The notes: generated by a model not told the origin, from the sequence alone. 64,000 bases of DNA from an uncultured Curtobacterium sp. (GCA_913778205.1 CAJYUW010000001.1:1-64000); one strand, 5' to 3'. Shown: positions 1 to 8,584, numbered from the stretch's first letter. Program-made: numbers and translations.

Positions 1-278
1 CCCGGACGATCTCGAGCGGGCGAGAGGTGACGCGTATTCGTCCCACGTCCCACGCGAGCCAGCTTCGCTTTGCCGAAACCTGGCCGGTCCTCGCATGTTG
101 CCGTCGCGACGAGGAGACGGCCGGGAGGCGCGTGGCGGCGTCGCCACGCGCCTCCCGGCCGTCTCCTCGTCGCGACGGCAACATGCGAGGACCGGCCAGG
201 TTTCGGCAAAGCGATGCTGGCTCGCGTGGGACGTGGGACGAATACGCGTCACCTCTCGCCCGCTCGAGATCGTCCGGG
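1..278. repeat. Near-perfect 278-bp palindrome
   Basis: Each base from 1 to 139 pairs with its partner from 278 down to 140 (coordinates sum to 279). Only two pairs fail, 64/215 and 138/141, so 137 of 139 match and there is no spacer. The centre (about 118-161) resembles the GGGAGGC...GCCTCCC terminator-like palindromes found elsewhere in the window. Because base 1 still pairs, the left arm may continue outside the window. No convincing gene lies in it. It could be a large inverted duplication around a terminator, a replicon end, or a fold-back assembly artefact; the sequence alone does not decide. Confidence 0.95.
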
Positions 279-554
279 ATCGAGTAGATTCACCACGCAA
301 ACCTGCAATCAGCGCAAGATTGCCGCACGGTGGTCCGAGCTCAGCCCGCGCTTGCTCGAAGCACTGCCAATCTCTTTGGTTGCCGGGCCGTCGTGGTTCC
401 CCCTCTCGAGAGCCAGAAGAGCGGTTGAGTCCGCATGGTGTTTCGACACGACCCGCGCTGCGTCCCGAAGCCACGATGATGTGCCGTCGCAAGTCGCGTG
501 GACACCTTCGTGTGCCTGCTCGGTGCGCGCCACTCAGCTCAGATCGGCTCGACG
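279..554. other. Non-coding flank of the accessory unit
   Basis: This stretch lies downstream of the minus-strand nuclease-like gene and right of the palindrome. A 74-codon minus-strand reading frame (309-533) starts 22 bases after the nuclease stop but has no recognisable motif or clear ribosome binding site; it could be a gene remnant. No terminator hairpin was recognised. Base composition is lower in GC than the core genes and resembles the neighbouring accessory genes. Confidence 0.4.
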
Positions 555-1655
555 TCAGGGGTTCGGCGTGAGAATCAAAGCCGTGGCATGCTCGGCGAAT
601 AGCGGGCTCAATTCAGATGCCTTCGTAATAAATTCCGTAACGTCAACAGCCAGCTTTGCTGCGACAACGTCGAAATTCTCACCAAAGGCAGATCTGCTGG
701 TCGCCCGATTGCCGGTGAGTGCGGCCGTGCTCTGCCACTCGAGGATGCGCAAGCATCCCGTTAAGCGATCGTTCCGGCGGACGAGGCGCGTCAGGAGCTC
801 GGCCAGAGGATCAAAAAAGGGCGGATTCACATCGACATTGACTCTTCCGGGGACCCGACGCCGACGCTGCAACTCCCCGAGGAGGCCTGCAATCTCCGAC
901 TTTTGACGGTAAGCCTCGGTGCCGCCGGCGATGTACTCAGAGAGGGCTCCATGGATCCCCCCTGATCGAGTAGCGAGCAAATGACTAGCCGCTTGCGCCA
1001 CTGCGACTACAAAAAGCCAAGCGTAATCCAAAAAGATCCCAACGTGGATGGGATTCTGCGGGTCGAGCCATTGGCGCGCATCGTAGAGAGTGTCGACGGT
1101 CAGTACGAGCTTGCGATGCGGTTCGATTATCCAATAGTCGAATTGTCGGAACTCTTTAACCTTATCGAGGTTTTTCGCGAGCCCTCCCAGGCGCTGATTA
1201 ACGTCGCTGACGACGCCCTGGCTGAAGAGCCCGGACAGCGGCGCCGTGTCAATGGGTGCTTCAGTCGTCGCAAATGTTTCAGTTAGTGCGATTAACTCCT
1301 CGCCGCTGTAGGCGCCGAGGCTCAACCGACTCGCCAGCTGTCGCGCGCCATCGGACAGTACTCGATCACGAACCAGGAACGCCCGGTCCGCGTCAAAGAA
1401 GTCGACCAGGCCTTTGACCCAGAACATCCGACTAATCGCACTGGACTTACCAGTCTTGCAATCCACGATTGTGCGCTGAATTGAAAGGTCCGCGTTGATG
1501 CGAACGCCAAGTACATCTAGATCGGTAAATGACTCCGGACTCCCGCCCTCGGCACTTTCAAGTGCGCGAAGTGGCACGTCCACCCGAGTCGAATATCCTT
1601 GATGCCATAGGAGCCTACGAGCGTCCATTTTGAGGCCCATATCCAGTTCGGTCAT
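555..1655 (-). CDS. PD-(D/E)XK nuclease-like protein of unknown family
   Basis: A 366-residue protein with no family I can name. Residues 44-50 (T-D-L-D-V-L-G) and 63-70 (I-V-D-C-K-T-G-K) give the spacing and hydrophobic context of a PD-(D/E)XK nuclease core: Asp45/Asp47 on one strand, then Asp65-x-Lys67 on the next. The remaining roughly 290 residues are helical with one hydrophobic stretch near 205-230, too weak to call a membrane segment. The ATG overlaps the stop of the upstream gene in an ATGA junction, so the two are probably translated together. GC is visibly lower than in the core genes, suggesting transfer. A role in cutting foreign DNA is an inference from fold and context. No methyltransferase or helicase is visible beside it. 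Confidence 0.7.
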   Translation of the reverse strand: MTELDMGLKMDARRLLWHQGYSTRVDVPLRALESAEGGSPESFTDLDVLGVRINADLSIQRTIVDCKTGKSSAISRMFWVKGLVDFFDADRAFLVRDRVLSDGARQLASRLSLGAYSGEELIALTETFATTEAPIDTAPLSGLFSQGVVSDVNQRLGGLAKNLDKVKEFRQFDYWIIEPHRKLVLTVDTLYDARQWLDPQNPIHVGIFLDYAWLFVVAVAQAASHLLATRSGGIHGALSEYIAGGTEAYRQKSEIAGLLGELQRRRRVPGRVNVDVNPPFFDPLAELLTRLVRRNDRLTGCLRILEWQSTAALTGNRATSRSAFGENFDVVAAKLAVDVTEFITKASELSPLFAEHATALILTPNP

Positions 1656-2818
1656 CGTGTTCTGTGTCCCATCAGCGTGTCCACGGCCGACCGAAAGATG
1701 TCATCGCTCGCAACCATCTTCTTGCGCTTCATGGTGGCAATCGTAGTGAGCGGTCCGCCGAGCCGCTCCTGACCGACCAGCAGCCTACTGCTATCCGCTG
1801 CCGAAAGCATTCGGCCCTCGACCTGCTCGCCGTGCGTGATGAGATCTTTCGCGAGAAGAAGGGCGGCCCGGTTGTCCTCTGTGTCGATCAGAGTGGGGGT
1901 CTTCCAACGGCCATTCGGGCGAGTATCAGGTGCGAGCTGCACCACGCCGCTCCTATTAAGCAGCCGGTACTGTCGCTCCGAGGAGCTATGTGGGTTCAAT
2001 TGACCTTCTCGCAGCAGCTTATTGATCGCTGAGACCAAAGCGGGTGCCGTGAGGTTGCTAAATCCCCCAAAATGCTGCCCCATGCGGAGGCACGCGATCA
2101 CCGCTAGGGCCTTGTCGAGGACTGGCTTCTGCTCGCGAAGTAGACGCTCGTCAATGGAGTAGGGGAGGGTGGCGAATGCCTCAAGGGTGCCATTTGGACG
2201 CTCGACTGAGGGGGCCAGGAGCAGCCCGTGCGCTACTGCGTCCCGGACGACCTCACCCCCGATGCTAACCGGTAGACCTTGCTGTTCACGTACGGCTCCG
2301 AAAGCATCAGACAGCTCCGAGGCACCATGGTCGGTGATGATCTGTGCCAGGTCTTGCGGATGCTCGAATCCGTGAAACGGTGAATAGAGGATCTGACCGC
2401 CTGGGAGGTCGAGATTTGTGATAAGCCCCGTTTCAGCCGCAAGCTCGAGTATGGGGCGGACGTCCTTGGTGTTGATGTTCAACTCGCGTAGCACCTCAGA
2501 ACGTTCTCTCGGTGAACGAGCTAGGGCATCCACGAGGCGGACAATCTGTTGTTCCATTTCCGAGGGCGTTCCGCTTGCCCAGTTTTCGCCGAGGGTCTCG
2601 TACAGCCCGGAGTAGAATGGAACGTGTTCCGTGAATGAGGCTGTCGTCCTACCTTTGCGCACGACATTTCGGATGAGGCGTGCTTCTTCTAGCGTTTCAA
2701 TTACCGACTCAAATGCGAACGCGCTGATGTCGAGTTGATCCGCAGCGATGAGCCGCAGGCTGTCGACTTCTTCGAACACATCGCGGCCGCGAATGAGTGC
2801 AGCAAGGCTTGCAGCCAT
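1652..2818 (-). CDS. Unknown protein, partner of nuclease-like gene; 5' end damaged
   Basis: From ATG 2818 this reads as 388 residues, mostly helical and possibly winged-helix-like, with no recognisable catalytic motif. It overlaps the nuclease-like gene by 4 bases and shares its lower GC. The 5' end is odd. In the neighbouring frame, 2951 back to about 2820 encodes coding-like sequence (start M-S-K-A-R-N-A-L-E-Q from TTG, then R-P-V-L-I-L-V-D-Q-L). That frame turns into a Cys/Arg-rich shadow exactly where this frame becomes coding-like. A one-base indel near 2820 in a longer ancestral gene would explain this; upstream, the frame meets a TGA at 2979-2981 close to aspA. The gene may therefore be a pseudogene or may start internally at 2818. 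Confidence 0.5.
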   Translation of the reverse strand: MAASLAALIRGRDVFEEVDSLRLIAADQLDISAFAFESVIETLEEARLIRNVVRKGRTTASFTEHVPFYSGLYETLGENWASGTPSEMEQQIVRLVDALARSPRERSEVLRELNINTKDVRPILELAAETGLITNLDLPGGQILYSPFHGFEHPQDLAQIITDHGASELSDAFGAVREQQGLPVSIGGEVVRDAVAHGLLLAPSVERPNGTLEAFATLPYSIDERLLREQKPVLDKALAVIACLRMGQHFGGFSNLTAPALVSAINKLLREGQLNPHSSSERQYRLLNRSGVVQLAPDTRPNGRWKTPTLIDTEDNRAALLLAKDLITHGEQVEGRMLSAADSSRLLVGQERLGGPLTTIATMKRKKMVASDDIFRSAVDTLMGHRTR

Positions 2819-3022
2819 TCCGATCCGCTGCGTTTGATGTAAGCTGATCAACGAGGATGAGGACGGGTCGATCGTTCGCAGTCCGGAATGCACATCCTGG
2901 CAGCGCAATCCCTGAGAGAAGTTGTTCAAGAGCGTTCCTCGCTTTCGACAAGAGTCTGGCGTCCGTGAAGCGAGTCCGTCAACTCCTACTGCAGGGGCGG
3001 TAGCCAAGCTCCACAAGCGGAC

Positions 3023-3028
3023 TAGCCT
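3023..3028 (+). promoter_or_regulatory. -10 box (TAGCCT) of leaderless aspA promoter
   Basis: TAGCCT is followed by 7 bases and then GTG 3036, the layout of an actinobacterial leaderless promoter. No ribosome binding site precedes the GTG, which supports this start. A -35 box is not clear. Confidence 0.65.
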
Positions 3029-3035
3029 GGGCCGG

Positions 3036-4508
3036 GTGAGCAACGACGCACCACGACCCACCCGCACCGAGACCGACTCCCTGGGCAGCCGGGAGGTCCC
3101 GGCCGACGCCTACTGGGGGATCAACACCCTCCGCGCGCTGGAGAACTTCCCGATCACGTCCGTCCCGATCGCGGTGTACCCGGACCTCATCGAGGCGCTC
3201 GCCACGGTGAAGCAGGCGGCCGCGCGTGCCAACAAGGCGATCGGGGTGCTCGACGGCGAGCGTGCCGACGCCATCGACGCCGCGGCGCAGGAGGTCCGGG
3301 ACGGACGACTCCGCGACCAGTTCGTCGTCGACGTCGTGCAGGGCGGCGCCGGGACCTCGACCAACATGAACACGAACGAGGTCCTCGCAAACCGGGCACT
3401 CGAGCTGCTCGGCCGCGAGAAGGGCGACTACGCGTACCTGCACCCGATCGACCACGTGAACCGCAGCCAGTCGACCAACGACACCTACCCCACGAGCATC
3501 AAGCTCGCGATGATCCTCGGCGTCCAGCGACTGTGCACGCAGCTCACCCTGCTGTCGGACGCGTTCGCCGAGCGCGGTCGGGCGTTCGCCGACGTGCTGA
3601 AGATCGGGCGCACGCAGTTGCAGGACGCCGTGCCGATGACACTCGGACAGGAGTTCACGGGCTTCGCGCACACGATCCAGGAGGACGTGCTGCTGCTGTC
3701 GAAGGTCACGCCGCTCCTCGCCGAGACGAACCTCGGCGCGACGGCGATCGGCACCGGGATCACGGCGGACCCGCTGTACCGCGACGAGGTCCGGCGGCAG
3801 CTGCAGATCGCGGCCGAGCTCGACGTCGTGACCGCGCCCGACCTCATCGAGGCGACGAGCGACGCCGGCGCGTTCATGACCCTGTCCGGCACGGTGAAGC
3901 GCAGTGCCGCGAAGCTCTCGAAGATCTGCAACGACCTCCGGCTCCTCGCGTCCGGTCCGCAGGCGGGCCTCGGGGAGATCATGCTCCCGGCGCGGCAGGC
4001 GGGGTCCTCGATCATGCCCGGCAAGGTGAACCCGGTGATCCCCGAGGTCGTGAACCAGATCGCGTTCGCGGTCATCGGGGCGGACACCACGGTGACGATG
4101 GCGGCGGAGGGCGGACAGCTCCAGCTCAACGCGTTCGAGCCGATCATCGCGCACTCGATCATGCAGTCGTTGCAGTGGATGGCGAACGGGTGCGAGACCC
4201 TCCGGGTGCACTGCGTCACCGGGATCGAGGCGAACGAGGCGAAGCTCGCCGCGCAGGTGGACACGAACGTCGGCGTCGTGACGGCGCTGACGCCGTACAT
4301 CGGGTACGCGGCGGCCGCGTCGATCGCGCACACGGCCCTCACGACCTCGACGCCGATCGCGACGCTCGTCACGGCGGCCGGGCTGATGGAGCGGGACCAG
4401 GTGCTGCGGGTGCTCTCGCCCGCCCGGCTCTCGGGCATCGAGCTCGCGACCGGCGCGATCCCGGTCATCACCGAGGAGATGCTCGACCAGGCCGCCCGGG
4501 AGCGCTGA
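3036..4508 (+). CDS. aspA: Aspartate ammonia-lyase
   Basis: A 490-residue member of the class II fumarase/aspartase superfamily that converts L-aspartate to fumarate and ammonia in the cytoplasm. The superfamily signature G-S-S-I-M-P-G-K-V-N is present and its loop carries the catalytic serine. The N-terminal R-T-E-T-D-S-L-G and R-E-V-P-A-D-A-Y-W-G, plus Q-G-G-A-G-T-S-T-N-M-N-T-N-E and Q-S-T-N-D-T-Y-P-T, match aspartase more closely than FumC. The frame is open further upstream to 2922 but runs into the lower-GC accessory DNA, so GTG 3036 with its leaderless promoter is chosen. Fumarase is the main alternative. The last codons and stop form the first unit of a tandem repeat. Confidence 0.88.
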   Translation: MSNDAPRPTRTETDSLGSREVPADAYWGINTLRALENFPITSVPIAVYPDLIEALATVKQAAARANKAIGVLDGERADAIDAAAQEVRDGRLRDQFVVDVVQGGAGTSTNMNTNEVLANRALELLGREKGDYAYLHPIDHVNRSQSTNDTYPTSIKLAMILGVQRLCTQLTLLSDAFAERGRAFADVLKIGRTQLQDAVPMTLGQEFTGFAHTIQEDVLLLSKVTPLLAETNLGATAIGTGITADPLYRDEVRRQLQIAAELDVVTAPDLIEATSDAGAFMTLSGTVKRSAAKLSKICNDLRLLASGPQAGLGEIMLPARQAGSSIMPGKVNPVIPEVVNQIAFAVIGADTTVTMAAEGGQLQLNAFEPIIAHSIMQSLQWMANGCETLRVHCVTGIEANEAKLAAQVDTNVGVVTALTPYIGYAAAASIAHTALTTSTPIATLVTAAGLMERDQVLRVLSPARLSGIELATGAIPVITEEMLDQAARER

Positions 4509-4586
4509 CGCCGCCCGGGAGCCCTGACGCCGCCCGTGAGCGCTGACGCCGCCCGTGAGCGCTGACGCGGCCCAGCGAGCGCTGAC
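4491..4586 (+). repeat. 19-bp tandem repeat spanning the aspA stop codon
   Basis: Five units start at 4491, 4510, 4529, 4548 and 4567; the last is 20 bp and degenerate. The unit is close to GCCGCCCGTGAGCGCTGAC. The first copy encodes the aspA C-terminus (A-A-R-E-R-stop) and the rest lie outside the gene, so the array looks like serial duplication of the gene end, stop codon included. Confidence 0.9.
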
Positions 4587-4666
4587 GCCGCGCGCGGCCC
4601 GACCGCCGTTGCCGGGCGGCGCCGGAGCCGCGTGCGGCGCGCGTCCACGGACCGCGCCCGCCGCCG

Positions 4667-5746
4667 CTACGGCATCGGGGGCTCGCCGACCTGCACCTTC
4701 CCGGCGAGGTCGCGCAGGTGCGCCTCCCGCGCGGTGGTGTCGTCGTCCCGGGGAAGCGCTGCCGCCTCGACCCGGACCCGGTGCGCGGTCGCGATGTCGG
4801 CGTCGCGCCATCGGGCGAGCGTGAAGTTCCGGGTGACGTCGCGGAGCGGGAGTCGGATGGACTCGTCCGCCTCGATGCCCGCGAGCAGCTGCCGCAGTCG
4901 GATCACCTCGGAGTCGAGCTCGCCGCCGACGACCAGCACGAAGTTCGAGATGTACAGGTAGACCAGCAGCAGGATCGCGCCACCGAGCCACCCGTACGCA
5001 CGGTTGCCCGCGCCGATGGTCTCCACGTAGACCGCGAACCCGAGCGTCGCGATCGCCCAGGTCACGATGGCGAAGGCCGCGCCGGCCGACACCCACCGGA
5101 GCTGCGGCGTCCGCACGTTCGGCGTCGCGTAGTACAGCACCGCCACCATCACCACGAGGTCCGCCGCGAGCACCGGCCACTTCGCCACGTTCCACAGGTC
5201 GTCGCCCCACGTCGGCCACCCGAGCTGGTCGACGACCGCGGCCGCGATCGTCGGCGTACCGAGCAGGATGAGGATCGCGATCGCGCCACCGACCATGACG
5301 AGCAGCGTGACGAGGAGCATCATGCTGCGGAACTTCCAGATCCGCCGTCCCTCCTCGACCTCGTACGCGGTGTTCATCGCCCTGCCGAACGCGGTCGCGT
5401 ACCCGGAGAGCGACCACAGCGTCAGCACGACCCCGGTGGCGAAGCCGAGCCAGGGGTTGTCGAGCGAGAGTAGCTGGCGGAGCGGTTCCTCGAGGTGCTG
5501 CGCTGTCTCCGGCCGCACGATGAACCCGAGCACCTGGATGATGTCCTGGAGCCCGTCCCCCGACCGGTCGACGATGGCCAACGCCGACACGACCGCGAGC
5601 GCCGTCGGGAACACCGTCAGGGTCGCGAAGAACGTCAGCGAGGCCGCGGCGTCGACGACGCGGTGCCGGATCACCGAGTGGTAGGTGCGCCGGACCACCG
5701 CGCGGACCCCGGTCCGCTGGATGGCGCGCGCGTCACGGTCCGGCAT
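4667..5746 (-). CDS. YihY/BrkB family inner-membrane protein
   Basis: A 359-residue polytopic membrane protein. The family hallmark is near the N-terminus, where residues around 30-60 read A-A-S-L-T-F-F-A-T-L-T-V-F-P and run into a hydrophobic segment. Further membrane segments follow near 100-125, 145-170, 195-215, 225-250 and 260-285, giving the usual six. The charged C-terminal tail of about 70 residues is predicted cytoplasmic. YihY/BrkB proteins were once labelled ribonuclease BN, but their true role is unknown; a transport or envelope function is only a guess. Its -10 box TAGTTT lies 7 bases before the ATG, consistent with a leaderless message. Its stop is convergent with aspA. Confidence 0.88.
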   Translation of the reverse strand: MPDRDARAIQRTGVRAVVRRTYHSVIRHRVVDAAASLTFFATLTVFPTALAVVSALAIVDRSGDGLQDIIQVLGFIVRPETAQHLEEPLRQLLSLDNPWLGFATGVVLTLWSLSGYATAFGRAMNTAYEVEEGRRIWKFRSMMLLVTLLVMVGGAIAILILLGTPTIAAAVVDQLGWPTWGDDLWNVAKWPVLAADLVVMVAVLYYATPNVRTPQLRWVSAGAAFAIVTWAIATLGFAVYVETIGAGNRAYGWLGGAILLLVYLYISNFVLVVGGELDSEVIRLRQLLAGIEADESIRLPLRDVTRNFTLARWRDADIATAHRVRVEAAALPRDDDTTAREAHLRDLAGKVQVGEPPMP

Positions 5747-5753
5747 GCGTACG

Positions 5754-5759
5754 AAACTA
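5754..5759 (-). promoter_or_regulatory. -10 box (TAGTTT) of yihY-like gene
   Basis: On the minus strand TAGTTT is followed by 7 bases and then ATG 5746, indicating leaderless initiation. Confidence 0.55.
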
Positions 5760-5768
5760 CCTGCAATC

Positions 5769-5810
5769 GGACGGGAGGCCCGGTGCGGGCCCGCCCCGCG
5801 CCTCCCGTCC
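5769..5810 (-). terminator. GGGAGGC-type hairpin
   Basis: GGACGGGAGGC pairs with GCCTCCCGTCC around a GC-rich centre. It sits after the MFS gene (minus strand) and before the YihY promoter, so it probably ends MFS transcription. No T-tract follows. The rest of 5811-5946 has GCGACAG-containing imperfect repeats and no gene. Confidence 0.6.
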
Positions 5811-5946
5811 GGCGGTGATCGTGACCACGTCGCCGAAGCGACAGATCGGCGGTTCCCGCCCCACAGCGGGTCGCGAAAGCGACAGTTCGGTGCTGCCGGG
5901 AGTCAGTAGACCGTCGCTCTCGCGCAAGCGACCGACCTCGCGGCGG

Positions 5947-7263
5947 CTAGTCCGCGTGCGGGTGCAGCGCGTCGTACCGGCGGAACGACGGCACGAGGCG
6001 GAGCAGCAGCGCGACGAGCCCGATGATGAGCGCGCCGCCGATCACCGGCGGGTAGGCGATGCCCGCGGCCACGACGAGCCCGGCGTAGAGGTCGCCGACC
6101 CGCGGACCACCCGTCACGACCACGATGAAGATGCCCTGCAACCGCCCGCGCATCCCGTCCGGTGCCGCGGCCTGCAGGATCGTGTTCCGGAACACCGAGC
6201 TCACGTTGTCCGCGCCGCCCGAGATCGCCAGGAACAGCGCGGCCAGCGCGAGCGCGGGCAGGATCCCGACGTCGAACCGTTCGCCCGCCCGGCCGCCGAG
6301 CAGGTGCGCCACCGCGATCACGACGCCGAACCCCGCGATCGCCCCGCCGTACGCCGTGATCGCCCAGCCGACGGCCTCGCCCTGCTTCCGGACGTGCCCG
6401 AGCGGTCCGGAGAACACGCTCGACAGCAGCGCGCCGATCGCGTACGCGGCGGTGAGGGTGCCGACGGTGATCGCGCCGCCGCCGATCACGAGCGCACCGA
6501 TCGCCGGGAACAGCACCCGCGGCTGCCCGAACGTCATCGCGACGATGTCGAGCACGAACGTCATGGTGATGTTCCGGGAGCGCTTCAGGAACCGTGCCCC
6601 CTCGATCAACGAGCCGAGCCCCGGGCGGAGGGCGTCGTGCTCGGCGGCCATCCGCGGCAGCGTGAACACCCCGAGGAACGCGAACGTGAACAGCGCGACG
6701 TCGATCGTGTACGTCGGGGCGAAGCCGACGCTCGCGATGAGCACACCGGCGACAGCAGGGCCGATCGTCACCTGGAAGCCCGACGCGATGCCGCCGAGGG
6801 CGCTCGCCGCGGGGAGCAGGTCCGTCCCGACGAGCCGCGGCACGATCGCCGACCGGGAGGCGTTGCTCACCGTCGCCGCGACGGCGTTCACCGTGGCGAG
6901 CACGTACAGCAGCACGACGCTGTGCAGCCCGAGCCAGGCGTGCGTGGCGATGAGCGCGACCGCGACCCAGGCGACGACCGCCGAGAGGAGGGCGACGAGC
7001 CGACGGTCGAAGGCGTCGGCGAGCATGCCGCCGTACAGGCCCGCGACGATCATCGGCACGAGGGCGATCACCCCGACGAGCGCCACGGCGAAGGTCGACC
7101 CGGTGATGTCGTAGACCTCGAGGCCGACCGCGACGGTGGTCATCTGCGTCCCGATCCCGGCGATCGCGGTGCCCGCCCACAGTCGCGCGAACGCGGGGGA
7201 CCGGCGGAGCGGGGTGAGGTCGGCGAGCAGGCGGCGGCGTGGAGCGGTGTCGGATCGTGTCAC
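5947..7263 (-). CDS. MFS transporter (EntS/MFS_3-like exporter)
   Basis: A 438-residue major facilitator with about twelve hydrophobic segments spread over residues 20-425. The loop after helix 2 has the MFS motif-A pattern (G-G-M-L-A-D-A-F-D-R-R), and helices 4-5 contain N-A-S-R-S-A-I-V-P-R-L, a signature of the MFS_3/EntS-like exporters. These usually export siderophores or drugs; the substrate here cannot be told and no siderophore genes are nearby. The GTG start is divergent from the FKBP gene across 113 bp. A hairpin at 5769-5810 probably terminates it. Mild doubt remains about the exact start. Confidence 0.87.
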   Translation of the reverse strand: MTRSDTAPRRRLLADLTPLRRSPAFARLWAGTAIAGIGTQMTTVAVGLEVYDITGSTFAVALVGVIALVPMIVAGLYGGMLADAFDRRLVALLSAVVAWVAVALIATHAWLGLHSVVLLYVLATVNAVAATVSNASRSAIVPRLVGTDLLPAASALGGIASGFQVTIGPAVAGVLIASVGFAPTYTIDVALFTFAFLGVFTLPRMAAEHDALRPGLGSLIEGARFLKRSRNITMTFVLDIVAMTFGQPRVLFPAIGALVIGGGAITVGTLTAAYAIGALLSSVFSGPLGHVRKQGEAVGWAITAYGGAIAGFGVVIAVAHLLGGRAGERFDVGILPALALAALFLAISGGADNVSSVFRNTILQAAAPDGMRGRLQGIFIVVVTGGPRVGDLYAGLVVAAGIAYPPVIGGALIIGLVALLLRLVPSFRRYDALHPHAD

Positions 7264-7376
7264 GGTGGAACCATTCTGGTGCCTGGGGCGGACGCACGGT
7301 CGATCGGCGTTCGCGGCGAGCGTGACGGTGGCGTCCTGCGGATGTCCGGCGTGCCCGACCTGGTTGACTGACGGAC

Positions 7377-7748
7377 ATGACTGACCTCAACAGCAAGCCC
7401 GAGTTCGACGCCCCCGAGGGCCCGGCCCCCACCGAGCTCGTGATCACCGACATCGTCGAGGGCTCCGGCGACGAGGCCACCGCCGGCTCGACCGTCAAGG
7501 TCCACTACGCCGGCGTCGAGTACGAGTCGGGCGAGGAGTTCGACAGCTCGTGGAACCGCGGTGAGCCGATCGACTTCCCGCTCGCGGCGCTCGTCCGCGG
7601 CTGGCAGGAGGGCATCCCCGGCATGAAGGTCGGCGGACGCCGCAAGCTCGTCGTCCCGCCGGAGCTCGCCTACGGCCCGGCCGGCGGTGGACACTTCCTC
7701 TCCGGCAAGACCCTGATCTTCGTGATCGACCTGCTCGGGGTCCGCTGA
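7377..7748 (+). CDS. FKBP-type peptidyl-prolyl cis-trans isomerase
   Basis: A 123-residue single-domain FKBP that speeds cis-trans isomerisation of X-Pro bonds during folding. The domain fills residues 15-123 with the usual core: V-K-V-H-Y-A-G-V, F-D-S-S-W-N-R-G, F-P-L then V-I-x-G-W equivalent (L-V-R-G-W), G-M-K-V-G-G-R-R-K-L and P-P-E-L-A-Y-G. There is no signal peptide, so it is probably cytoplasmic. The stop overlaps the ATG of the aldo-keto reductase by one base (TGATG), showing a two-gene operon. The sequence TTGACT lies 9 bases before the ATG and could serve as a -10 box. Confidence 0.95.
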   Translation: MTDLNSKPEFDAPEGPAPTELVITDIVEGSGDEATAGSTVKVHYAGVEYESGEEFDSSWNRGEPIDFPLAALVRGWQEGIPGMKVGGRRKLVVPPELAYGPAGGGHFLSGKTLIFVIDLLGVR

Positions 7749-8584
7749 TGCAGGTCGGCGCCCCGACCATCGAGCTGAACGACGGCCACCGGTTCCCCGA
7801 GCTCGGCCTCGGCACCTACGGCCTGAACGGCGACGAGGGCACGCAGCAGGTCCTCTCCGCGATCGCGAGCGGCTACCGGCTGCTCGACACCGCGCTGAAC
7901 TACGGCAACGAGGACGCCGTCGGCCGTGCGGTCCGCGAGTCCGGCGTCGACCGCGAGGACCTCGTCGTCACCACGAAGCTGCCGGGGCGCCACCACGGGT
8001 ACGACGAGGCGCACCGCTCGATCGACGAGTCGCTCGCGAACCTCGGCCTCGACCACGTGGACCTGTACCTCATCCACTGGCCGAACCCGTCGGTCGACAA
8101 GTTCGTCGACACGTGGAAGGCGTTCGTCGACCTGCGCGACGCGGGCAAGGTCCGCTCGATCGGTGTCTCGAACTTCACGCCCGACCACCTCGAGCGGATC
8201 GTCGACGCCACCGGGGTCGCGCCGGCCGTGAACCAGGTCGAGCTGCACCCGTACTTCCCCCAGGCGGAACTGCGGAAGGTGCACCAGGAGCTCGGCATCG
8301 TCACCGAGAGCTGGAGCCCGCTCGCCAAGCGCACCGAGCTGCTCGCCGAGCCGGTGGTCGTCGCGGCCGCCGAGGCCCACGGCGTCACGCCCGGTCAGGT
8401 CGTGCTGCGCTGGCACGTGCAGCTCGGTGCCGTGCCGGTGCCGAAGTCGGGCGACGCGGACCGGCAGCGGAACAACCTCGACGTCTTCGGCTTCGAGCTG
8501 ACCGACGACGAGGTGCAGGCGATCTCCGCGCTCGAGCGCGGCCGCCTCTGGGACGGCGACCCGGACACGCACGAGGAGATGTAG
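7748..8584 (+). CDS. Aldo/keto reductase (2,5-diketo-D-gluconate reductase-like)
   Basis: A 278-residue NADPH-dependent oxidoreductase with a complete AKR fold. The catalytic tetrad is visible: Asp47 and Tyr52 (L-L-D-T-A-L-N-Y), Lys77 (T-T-K-L) and His110 (L-I-H-W). The cofactor-binding C-terminal segment V-P-V-P-K-S-G is present, and S-I-G-V-S-N-F is the AKR signature. It resembles DkgA-type enzymes, but the true carbonyl substrate is unknown. It is translationally coupled to the FKBP gene and closed by a perfect 18-bp hairpin. Confidence 0.92.
   Translation: MQVGAPTIELNDGHRFPELGLGTYGLNGDEGTQQVLSAIASGYRLLDTALNYGNEDAVGRAVRESGVDREDLVVTTKLPGRHHGYDEAHRSIDESLANLGLDHVDLYLIHWPNPSVDKFVDTWKAFVDLRDAGKVRSIGVSNFTPDHLERIVDATGVAPAVNQVELHPYFPQAELRKVHQELGIVTESWSPLAKRTELLAEPVVVAAAEAHGVTPGQVVLRWHVQLGAVPVPKSGDADRQRNNLDVFGFELTDDEVQAISALERGRLWDGDPDTHEEM

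Noticed and set aside
309-533. 74-codon minus-strand frame after the nuclease-like gene
   Set aside because: No ribosome binding site, motif or composition signal strong enough; kept only as a possible remnant.
2979-5417. 812-codon minus-strand open frame
   Set aside because: It is antisense to aspA and out of frame with the YihY gene; its Arg/Ala/Gly/Asp-only composition is a shadow of high-GC coding sequence.
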